Positions 45,301 to 52,310 of a stretch of 64,000 nt of DNA are shown here, one piece after another; the first letter of the stretch is position 1; each line of letters starts with the position of its first letter. Under the pieces are notes generated by a model. The model saw only the letters and a program-made list of their open reading frames with translations, made no database searches and had not been told where the DNA came from. The position numbers and the translations under genes were made by a program. The DNA lies in contig NZ_JBBJLN010000003.1 of assembly GCF_037658235.1 (NCBI RefSeq), positions 62,001 through 126,000 of the forward strand, written 5' to 3'. Origin of the DNA: Yunchengibacter salinarum (GTDB lineage Bacteria > Pseudomonadota > Alphaproteobacteria > Sphingomonadales > Kordiimonadaceae).

Positions 45301-45345
45301 CCCTGCCAACCCGGCGCCTGTCGCCCCGCCTGACCGGAGACCGTG

Positions 45346-46713
45346 ATGAGTAACCGGCCCCTGCCGCATTTCACCACCCGTTTGGCGTTCATGCTCGTTA
45401 CAGCCGGGGCCGCCGTCGGGCTGGGCAATGTGTGGGGCTTTACCTATGTGGCGGGAAAGAACGGCGGCGGCGGCTTTGTCCTGATCTATCTGCTGGCCAT
45501 GGCGTTTGTGGCCTTGCCGGTTTTCATGGCGGAATTGCTGTTGGGCCGTCTAGGACAGGCGAGCCCGCCCACCGCGCTTGCCCGGCTGGGGCGGGGGGCG
45601 GGAAGCCGCCTGCCCTGGGGGCTGCCGGGCTGGGTCGGGCTGGTGGCGACCATTCTGATCCTGAGCTTTTATACGGTGATCGCGGGACAGGCGCTCTATT
45701 ACACACTGCTGGCCCCGTTTGGAACCTTCGCCGGAGTGGACGACGCGGCCATCGCCGCGCTGGATCGGGATTTCAAGAGCGGCGCGGGCCAGCCGCTGCT
45801 GTGGGGCGGCCTGTTCATGGCGCTCACCGGTCTGGTGGTCTCCGCCGATATCCGCTCCGGGCTGGAGCGGACGGGGAAATGGCTCATGCCGGTGCTGTTC
45901 GTCATGCTGCTGGCCATGGTGATCTATGCCGCCCTGATCGGCGACTTTCCGGCGGCGCTGGATTTTCTGTTCGGCTTCCACCGGCTGGATTTCAGCCCGC
46001 GTTTGCTGTTGGAAGCGGTGGGGCAGGCTTTCTTCTCCCTGTCCGTCGGAGTGGGGGGCATCATGATGTACGGCGCCTATATGGGCGACGATGTGCGGCT
46101 GCCCCGCGCCGTATTGTGGATCGTGCTGATGGATGTGGGCGTGGCGCTGCTGGCGGGGCTGGCTATTTTTCCGCTGGTTTTCGCCAGCTCGGTGGACCCG
46201 GCAGCCGGGCCGGGGCTGGTGTTCCAGACCCTGCCCATGATCTTCGCCGATCTGCCCATGGGATCGCTGGCGGCCTTTGTTTTCTTTCTGTTGCTGACCT
46301 TTGCCGCCATCACCTCGGCCATGTCGATTCTGGCGCCCAGCGTGGCCCGGCTGGAGGAGGCGGGCTGGCCCCGGCGCCGGGCCGCCTGGCTGATGACCGG
46401 CATCACCTTTGCGCTGTCCAGCCTGACGGCGCTGTCGCTCAGTGATTGGCGCGGGGTGTATCCGCTGGCCTTTCTGGGGCTGGACGGCATGACCTTCTTC
46501 GCGCTGATCCGTGAAGGGGTGAACAATGTGGTGTTGCCGCTGGGCGGGCTGTCCTTTGCGCTGATGGCGGGCTTCGGCCTGTCCCGGTCACGGGTGCTGG
46601 CGGGGCTGCCAATGCGGGATGGAAGCCTTTTCCGGGTGTGGTATGCTTGCCTGCGCTGGCTGGTGCCGGTTGCCGTGGGCGCCCTGTTTCTGACAGCCTT
46701 TCTGGGCCATTGA
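45346..46713 (+). CDS. Sodium-dependent transporter, SNF/NSS family
   Basis: 455 residues with about eleven hydrophobic helices. The first helix shows the hallmark AGAAVGLGNVWGFTYVAGKN, where Na+ and substrate bind in LeuT-like proteins; GGGGFVLIYLLAMAFVALPV follows. Amino acids are the likely substrates by family, with no specific evidence. ATG 45346 is chosen over GTG 45343; CCGGAGA precedes both. Confidence 0.93.
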   Translation: MSNRPLPHFTTRLAFMLVTAGAAVGLGNVWGFTYVAGKNGGGGFVLIYLLAMAFVALPVFMAELLLGRLGQASPPTALARLGRGAGSRLPWGLPGWVGLVATILILSFYTVIAGQALYYTLLAPFGTFAGVDDAAIAALDRDFKSGAGQPLLWGGLFMALTGLVVSADIRSGLERTGKWLMPVLFVMLLAMVIYAALIGDFPAALDFLFGFHRLDFSPRLLLEAVGQAFFSLSVGVGGIMMYGAYMGDDVRLPRAVLWIVLMDVGVALLAGLAIFPLVFASSVDPAAGPGLVFQTLPMIFADLPMGSLAAFVFFLLLTFAAITSAMSILAPSVARLEEAGWPRRRAAWLMTGITFALSSLTALSLSDWRGVYPLAFLGLDGMTFFALIREGVNNVVLPLGGLSFALMAGFGLSRSRVLAGLPMRDGSLFRVWYACLRWLVPVAVGALFLTAFLGH

Positions 46714-46774
46714 ATGCCCCATTGATCATCCGCCCTCGGCGCGGATCATGCCATCAGCCTGACAGGAGACGCCG

Positions 46775-47761
46775 ATGAACCGTAAGCTGCATATCGATCT
46801 GGATGATGTCCGGCTGGCCGTCGTCCGTGACGGCCCCGCCGTGGACGAGACAGACAAGCCGCTTGTGCTGTTCCTGCACGGTTTCCCTGAACTGGCCCAT
46901 AGCTGGCGCCACCAGATCGCGGCCCTGGCGGCGGCGGGCTATCCCGTGATGGCGCCGGACCAGCGGGGTTATGGCGATTCCGACAAGCCCGCCGGTGTGG
47001 ATGACTATGCCATGTCCCGTCTGGTGGGTGATGTGACCGGCCTGCTGGATCATGCGGGCGTGGAAAAGGCCGTGGTGGTGGGCCATGACTGGGGCGCGCT
47101 GGTGCTGTGGGCGCTGCCTTTTTACGCGCCGGAACGGCTGCTGGGGTGCGCGGGCCTGAACGTGCCCCTGATGCCCGTTTTTGACCGGGACCCGATCCCG
47201 GTCTTCCGCCGGACCTTCGGGGATGACATGTATATCGTCCGCTTTCAGGAAGAGGGCGCCGCCGAACCCCTGCTGGAGCGGGACGTGGACGCCACCTTCC
47301 GGTTTTTCATGCGCAGGCCGTCGGCGGAGCGGGACGAGCCGCAACCCGGCGCTGGCGCCGCCGCCAGCCTGGATCTGCTGGGGCAGTTGGAAAAGGGGTC
47401 GGACCATTGGGGCGGTGAACCGCTGCTGGACGATGCGGAACGGGCCATCTATGTGCGCGCTTTCGAGCGGGGCGGCTTCACCGCGCCGCTGCACTGGTAT
47501 CGCAATATGAGCGCCAATCAGCGGGATCTGATGCGCTTTACCGATGAGGACGGCAAGCTGCCTTTTGTCAATCTGCCCGCCCTGCAAATCATGACAGAGC
47601 TGGACCGTGCCTGCCCGCCCCAACTGGCGGACGGGATGGAAACCCGGATCGGGCCGCTGGAATACCATCTGCTTCAGCAGTGCGGCCACTGGACCCAGCA
47701 GGAACAACCCGAGGCGGTGAACCGCTTGCTGTTGGACTGGCTGGGCCGCCATTTCGCATGA
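46775..47761 (+). CDS. Alpha/beta hydrolase, probable epoxide hydrolase
   Basis: 328 residues. The nucleophile elbow VVGHDWGALV carries Asp rather than Ser, and LFLHGFPELAHSW provides the oxyanion-hole HGFP motif; both are typical of epoxide hydrolases. The lid has PLHWYRNM, where the Tyr can activate the epoxide, and the catalytic His is in QQCGHWTQQEQP. Natural substrate unknown. ACAGGAGACG precedes the start. Confidence 0.9.
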   Translation: MNRKLHIDLDDVRLAVVRDGPAVDETDKPLVLFLHGFPELAHSWRHQIAALAAAGYPVMAPDQRGYGDSDKPAGVDDYAMSRLVGDVTGLLDHAGVEKAVVVGHDWGALVLWALPFYAPERLLGCAGLNVPLMPVFDRDPIPVFRRTFGDDMYIVRFQEEGAAEPLLERDVDATFRFFMRRPSAERDEPQPGAGAAASLDLLGQLEKGSDHWGGEPLLDDAERAIYVRAFERGGFTAPLHWYRNMSANQRDLMRFTDEDGKLPFVNLPALQIMTELDRACPPQLADGMETRIGPLEYHLLQQCGHWTQQEQPEAVNRLLLDWLGRHFA

Positions 47762-47922
47762 CGCCCCTTCGTCTGTTACCATGCCGGGGGTCATGCCCCC
47801 CGTGTCTTGCACCGCGTGAATAGGGGCCATTCAATCCGTGCCGCCATGAGGGCTTGATCGGGGCGACAAAGGCCCCCATGCTGCCTTCAGACAGAAAGTG
47901 GCAGAGGCGAAGGAGGGGACCC

Positions 47923-48603
47923 ATGCAGCTTTGCGGCGTCAGCATGTCACCGTTTTTTGAACGGGTGATGATCGGGCTCGACATCAAGGGCGCGATCAAC
48001 GATGTGGATTATCCCGGCGTGCCGGGCGGGTTCAAATCGGCGGATCATCTGGAAACCAATCCCAGCGGCAAGATTCCTTATCTGATCCGCACGGACGGTA
48101 AGTCCATGGGGGAAAGCCAGGTCATTCTGGAATATCTGGATCAGAAACTGGAAGGGCCGAAGCTGGTGCCCGCCAGCCCCGAAGTGGCCGCCGACGCCAA
48201 GGTGGTCTGCCGGGTATTCGATGACGAGGTGATGCCCGCCATGTGGCCGTTCCTGAAGTCATTGAACTGGGGCATCACGGACGAGGATGCCATCCGCACG
48301 GCGAAAGAGGAAAGATTGCCTCGCGGGCTGGACTGTCTGGAATTCTATATGGGTGAGGGCAAGCGCGCCGTGAGCGATGAATGGACGGTGGCGGACTGTG
48401 CGCTTATCCCGTTCGTGTTTCAGGCGCAGAATTTCCTGTCCCGGTTCGAGATCACCGATCTGGGCAACCGGCCAAAGCTGAATGCCTGGATGGAGCGGGT
48501 GTCGGAGACGGATATCTTCGAGCGGTCCATGCAGCGCATCCGCACGTCCATCAAGGAGGTGATGGCGGCCCGCAAGGCGGGGGAGGTCTCCAAGACCGCA
48601 TGA
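47923..48603 (+). CDS. Glutathione S-transferase family protein
   Basis: 226 residues from ATG 47923, chosen for its ribosome binding site (AGGAGGGG). An N-terminal thioredoxin-like half (QLCGVSMSPFFERVMIGLDI, then NPSGKIPYLI and ESQVILEYLDQK) carries the glutathione site, and the C-terminal helical half includes WTVADCALIPFVF. The subclass and substrate cannot be assigned. Its stop overlaps the GFA gene start (ATGA). Confidence 0.9.
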   Translation: MQLCGVSMSPFFERVMIGLDIKGAINDVDYPGVPGGFKSADHLETNPSGKIPYLIRTDGKSMGESQVILEYLDQKLEGPKLVPASPEVAADAKVVCRVFDDEVMPAMWPFLKSLNWGITDEDAIRTAKEERLPRGLDCLEFYMGEGKRAVSDEWTVADCALIPFVFQAQNFLSRFEITDLGNRPKLNAWMERVSETDIFERSMQRIRTSIKEVMAARKAGEVSKTA

Positions 48604-49016
48604 CCGAACCGGTGTCTTATACAGGCGCCTGCCTGTGCGGCGCCGTTCAGATTTCCGCCGCGGCGGACCCGCTGTGGGTGGGGCATTGCCATTGCCCCAC
48701 CTGTCGCCGTGCCACGGGGGCGGCCTTTACCACATTTGCCCGGTTCGATCGGGCGATGGTGCGCTTTTCAGGCCGGGAGGTGGATGTGTTCCGCCCCAGC
48801 CCGGATGCGGCCCGCCTGTTCTGCTCCAAGTGCGGCAGCCCGGTGGCGCTGAAGAATGAGCGCGTGCCCAACCTGATCAATGTCCAGATCGGGGTTCTGG
48901 ATCAGGCGGCGGACCTGGTACCCGAAGAGCATACCTATGTGAAGACCCGCCTTCCGTGGGTGGATATGAACGCCGACCTCCCATCCTGCCAGCTCTTCCC
49001 CGGCATGAAAGCCTGA
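48600..49016 (+). CDS. GFA-family (glutathione-dependent formaldehyde-activating-like) protein
   Basis: 138 residues. Zinc-binding cysteines occur in the GFA pattern: GACLCGAVQ, GHCHCPTCRRATGAAF and LFCSKCGSPVAL. Family members may activate formaldehyde with glutathione, though this is established for few. It overlaps the upstream GST gene by four bases (ATGA), which fits a shared glutathione-linked role. Repeat cluster D begins within 30 bases of its stop. Confidence 0.9.
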   Translation: MTEPVSYTGACLCGAVQISAAADPLWVGHCHCPTCRRATGAAFTTFARFDRAMVRFSGREVDVFRPSPDAARLFCSKCGSPVALKNERVPNLINVQIGVLDQAADLVPEEHTYVKTRLPWVDMNADLPSCQLFPGMKA

Positions 49017-49042
49017 CACCTTTCCACCCGCACCGGCGCCAC

Positions 49043-49149
49043 TTCCACCGCTACCCCGCACACACGGACCCATCCGACGGGCGCGACCGCGCCCCGCGGC
49101 AAGTGCCGCGCCCTCGCGGAGCGCGCGCGCCAGCGCGCTAGCGTGAGCG
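49043..49149 (-). repeat. Multi-hairpin intergenic repeat, copy D1
   Basis: Minus-strand unit. Read in that direction P1 is GCGCGC/GCGCGC. P2 is GCGGC/GCCGC, the reverse of the GCCGC/GCGGC of all other copies and still perfectly paired. P3 is GGGCGC/GCGCCC, as in A1. P4 is diverged and starts GGATGGGTC, as in A2. The 5' leader is TTTGTTTCCGCTCACGC. Confidence 0.85.
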
Positions 49150-49158
49150 GAAACAAAT

Positions 49159-49274
49159 CTCTACCGCCATCCCGCCACTGCGCGGGATGAGCGGAGGCCA
49201 CGACCGTGGCCCGCCGCCAGTGCGGCGCCCATTTGGAGCCGCGCGCAAAGCGCGCTGGCGTGAAATCAAACAAA
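49159..49274 (-). repeat. Multi-hairpin intergenic repeat, copy D2
   Basis: Minus-strand unit including the TTTGTTTGATTTCACGC leader. P1 is GCGCGC/GCGCGC (loop TTT), P2 GCCGC/GCGGC (loop ACTG), P3 GGCCAC/GTGGCC (loop GGTC) and P4 CATCCCGC/GCGGGATG. The link between P1 and P2 is GGCTCCAAATG in place of GCTCCGCGAGG. It is identical over 116 bases to D3. Confidence 0.93.
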
Positions 49275-49300
49275 CCGCGCCCCACCCGCCCCGGCGTTGT

Positions 49301-49416
49301 CTCTACCGCCATCCCGCCACTGCGCGGGATGAGCGGAGGCCACGACCGTGGCCCGCCGCCAGTGCGGCGCCCATTTGGAGCCGCGCGCAAAGCGCGCTGG
49401 CGTGAAATCAAACAAA
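49301..49416 (-). repeat. Multi-hairpin intergenic repeat, copy D3
   Basis: Exact 116-base duplicate of D2 at a period of 142 bases; the 26-base spacer is not a repeat unit. It is next to the leader hairpin at 49419-49441. Confidence 0.95.
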
Positions 49417-49418
49417 TT

Positions 49419-49441
49419 CAAGCGCCCCGCAGGGGCGCTTG
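49419..49441 (-). terminator. Leader hairpin of repeat cluster D
   Basis: A 10-bp perfect stem, CAAGCGCCCC/GGGGCGCTTG, with a 3-base loop. On the minus strand it is followed by AATTTGTTTG. No gene ends here on that strand (ettA runs on the plus strand), so the hairpin seems to belong to the repeat rather than to a neighbouring gene. Confidence 0.65.
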
Positions 49442-49509
49442 TATCCCCACCGCACTTGCGCTAGGAACAGGGCCAATCGCACACTCTGTCCGTATGGGAA
49501 AGGGAGCCA

Positions 49510-51180
49510 ATGGCATCCTATCAATATGCTTTTCACATGCAGAACCTGTCCAAGACCTATCCGGGGGGCAAGCAGGTTCTCAACGATATTACGCTGAATT
49601 TTCTGCCTGATGCCAAGATCGCCGTGATCGGCCATAACGGGGCGGGGAAATCCACGCTCATGCGGATCATGGCGGGTCAGGACACGGACTATACCGGCGA
49701 AGCCTGGGCGGCAAAGGGCGTCCGCGTGGGGTATCTGCCGCAGGAACCTGAGCTGGACCCGAACAAGGACGTGCTCGGCAATGTGATGGAGGGCCTGAAG
49801 GACATGCAGGCCAAGCTGGATGAGTTCAACGACGTGGCGATGCGGTTCGCCGAAGACCCGGACAACCCGGATCACGGCGTTCGCATGGCCGAGCTTCAGG
49901 AAGAGATCGACGCGGCGGACGCCTGGGACCTGCAATCGCAGGCCGAAGTGGCGATGGATGCGCTGCGCTGCCCGCCCAGCGACTGGGGCGTAGAGGGGCT
50001 GTCAGGCGGTGAGAAGCGCCGCGTGGCGCTGTGCCGCCTGCTGCTGGAAAAGCCGGAAATTCTGCTGCTGGACGAACCCACCAACCATCTGGACGCGGAA
50101 ACCGTGGGTTGGCTGGAAAAATTCCTTCAGGAATACAAGGGCTGTGTCATTCTGGTTACCCACGACCGCTATTTTCTGGACAATGTGGTGGGCTGGGTGC
50201 TGGAGCTGGACCGGGGCCGCAGCATTCCGTTTGAGGGCAATTACTCCGCCTGGCTGGAAATGAAGACCAAGCGGATGGCGCAGGAGGAACGCGCGGACAA
50301 GGCCCGCGAAAAAGCGCTGAACGCCGAGCTTGAGTGGATTCGCCAGAGCCCGAAGGCCCGGCAGGCCAAGTCCAAGGCGCGGATCAAGGCCTATGACGAA
50401 CTGGTCAATGAAACCCGTGAAAAAGCGGCGGGCACCGCCCAGATCAAGATTCCACCGCCCGCGCGGCTTGGCGGCAAGGTGATCGAGGCGGAGGGCCTGA
50501 CCAAGGCGTTTGACGGCAAGCTGCTGTTCGAGGGGCTGGATTTCTCGCTGCCCCCCGGCGGTATTGTGGGTGTGATCGGCCCCAACGGCGCGGGCAAGAC
50601 CACGCTGTTCCGCATGATCACCGGCCAGGAAACGCCGGATGCGGGCACCATTACCCTGGGCGACACGGTGGAACTGGGCTATGTGGACCAGAGCCGGGAC
50701 GCGCTGGACCCGAACAAGACCGTTTGGGAAGAGGTCTCCGGCGGCGAGGACATCTTCTATTTCGGCAAGCAGGAAGTGGCCACGCGGGCCTATGTGGGCG
50801 CTTTCAATTTCAAGGGCGGTGACCAGCAGAAAAAGGTGGGCCTGCTGTCCGGCGGGGAACGCAACCGGGTGCATCTGGCGCGGATGCTGAAAAACGGCGG
50901 CAATGTGCTGCTGCTGGACGAACCTACCAACGATCTGGATGTGGAAACCCTGTCCGCCCTGGAAGAGGCGCTGGAAAACTTCGCCGGTTGCGCGGTGGTG
51001 ATCAGCCACGACCGTTTCTTCCTGGACCGGATCGCCACCCATATCATGGCGTTCGAGGGCGACAGCCATGTGGAATGGTTCGAGGGCAATTTCCAGGCCT
51101 ATGAAGAGGACAAGCGCAAGCGCCTCGGCCACGACGCGGACCAGCCCAAGCGCATCAAATACCGCAAGTTTTCGCGCTGA
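49510..51180 (+). CDS. ettA: Energy-dependent translational throttle protein EttA (ABC-F)
   Basis: Soluble ABC-F ATPase of 556 residues that binds the ribosomal E site and gates the first elongation steps according to ATP/ADP. The length matches E. coli EttA. Two ATPase domains: Walker A GHNGAGKST and signature LSGGEKRRVALC in the first, Walker A GPNGAGKTT and LSGGERNRVHLA in the second. The linker contains the arm and P-site tRNA-interaction region (EWIRQSPKARQAKSKARI). GGGAAAGGGAG precedes the start. Confidence 0.96.
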   Translation: MASYQYAFHMQNLSKTYPGGKQVLNDITLNFLPDAKIAVIGHNGAGKSTLMRIMAGQDTDYTGEAWAAKGVRVGYLPQEPELDPNKDVLGNVMEGLKDMQAKLDEFNDVAMRFAEDPDNPDHGVRMAELQEEIDAADAWDLQSQAEVAMDALRCPPSDWGVEGLSGGEKRRVALCRLLLEKPEILLLDEPTNHLDAETVGWLEKFLQEYKGCVILVTHDRYFLDNVVGWVLELDRGRSIPFEGNYSAWLEMKTKRMAQEERADKAREKALNAELEWIRQSPKARQAKSKARIKAYDELVNETREKAAGTAQIKIPPPARLGGKVIEAEGLTKAFDGKLLFEGLDFSLPPGGIVGVIGPNGAGKTTLFRMITGQETPDAGTITLGDTVELGYVDQSRDALDPNKTVWEEVSGGEDIFYFGKQEVATRAYVGAFNFKGGDQQKKVGLLSGGERNRVHLARMLKNGGNVLLLDEPTNDLDVETLSALEEALENFAGCAVVISHDRFFLDRIATHIMAFEGDSHVEWFEGNFQAYEEDKRKRLGHDADQPKRIKYRKFSR

Positions 51181-51202
51181 CGGGCGTTTGCCACAATCAT
51201 TG

Positions 51203-51237
51203 AAAAAGGCCGGGCCGTTCGTGACCCGGCCTTTTTT
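51203..51237 (+). terminator. Intrinsic terminator of ettA
   Basis: AAAAAGGCCGGG (51203-51214) pairs with CCCGGCCTTTTTT (51225-51237), with a 10-base loop, 22 bases after the ettA stop. It could also work on the minus strand for the binding-protein gene, whose stop is at 51315. Two and a half copies of TTCAGTGATC lie just after it, at about 51271-51300. Confidence 0.88.
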
Positions 51238-51314
51238 CGACGGGGGACGCGATCGTCAGCTCTGGCGGTTTTCAGTGATCTTCAGTGATCTTCAGCGGCT
51301 TTCCATGAAGTCGC

Positions 51315-52115
51315 TCACCACTTCATGGGGTCCTTGCGGCCTTGCCTCAACATCTGGTTCAGCCGGTCCAGCGGGATGGTCAGGTCACGGATCAGGGCAG
51401 CCACGCCCCCATGCTCTGCCTCGAAGCCGTTCCGGGCCAGGGCATGGACCCGCTCGGCGCCGCCGAAAATGCCCTTTGGATCGTCCAGAAAGCGCATGTC
51501 GAATTCCCCGACGGACCAATGCGGTGTCCAGGCGAAGGCAGCGAACCAGCGGGTGCGGAAAAAGCGCTGGGTCAGGTTGCGTTCGTAATAGATTTCGTTC
51601 ACCGGCTGCACTTTCAGGCCGTTCAGGCCATAGGCGGTGACCGCTTCCCGCGCCAGCCGGGTGATGCCGCTGGTCTCCCCGATGGACAGAAGGCGCCCGT
51701 CGATCCGGTTCCGAAAGGCGGATTTGGACAGGTCGCCCACCGTGGCGATTTCGTCCCGCGGCACATAATAGGGCACGGCAACGCCAAGCCGACCACCGGT
51801 AAAGACCGGGCCCAGATCCTCGACGGCGTTGGCATATTGCGCCAGATAGTCCTTGTGGGTCGTGGGTTGCCAGCTATCCAGGATCAGGTCTATATCGCCC
51901 GCCGCCAGCGCGGCATATTGCCGGTCAATGGGCATTTGTCGTATGCGGACGCGCTCGTCCGTTTCTGATTCGACCAGAGCCTTGGCGATATGGGTGACAA
52001 GGCGGGCTTCCGCCCAGTCCGCATGGGCGAAGGTTTGGGGCGTATCCTGCGCCGTGGCAGCCTGCAACGGCATACATGAAAGACAGAGGGCGAACACAAG
52101 TCGCAAAACCGGCAT
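51315..52115 (-). CDS. Periplasmic substrate-binding protein, glycine betaine/choline (OpuAC) type
   Basis: 266 residues with a signal peptide (LRLVFALCLSCMPLQAATAQ). The body has the OpuAC pattern: FAHADWAEARLVTHIAKALV, AALAAGDIDLILDSWQPTTH and PVNEIYYERNLTQRFFR, then AFAWTPHWSVGEFDM. Trp residues could form the cage for a quaternary amine. No permease or ATPase gene is adjacent, so it is an orphan binding protein. AAGGGGA precedes the start. Confidence 0.85.
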   Translation of the reverse strand: MPVLRLVFALCLSCMPLQAATAQDTPQTFAHADWAEARLVTHIAKALVESETDERVRIRQMPIDRQYAALAAGDIDLILDSWQPTTHKDYLAQYANAVEDLGPVFTGGRLGVAVPYYVPRDEIATVGDLSKSAFRNRIDGRLLSIGETSGITRLAREAVTAYGLNGLKVQPVNEIYYERNLTQRFFRTRWFAAFAWTPHWSVGEFDMRFLDDPKGIFGGAERVHALARNGFEAEHGGVAALIRDLTIPLDRLNQMLRQGRKDPMKW

Positions 52116-52310
52116 GGGTGTCCCCTTATCATGGCTGGATGGCGTGCCGAGATCGTGCGCAAGCCTAGCCCAGACTAGGCGGAAACCGCAAAAATACCAG
52201 TCTTGGCCGGTATATTTCCCTTTTAACGTGTGTAAATGCGCGCTGAAAATGCGAATCGCCCATGCCCGGCATTCGGGGATGGCCGCTCGACCCTATGGGA
52301 CTCGCCGCGC

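Noticed and set aside
49043..49416. Repeat cluster D considered as a CRISPR array
   Set aside because: Units are over 100 bases, multi-hairpin and separated by 9 to 26 bases; there are no regular unique spacers and no cas genes.
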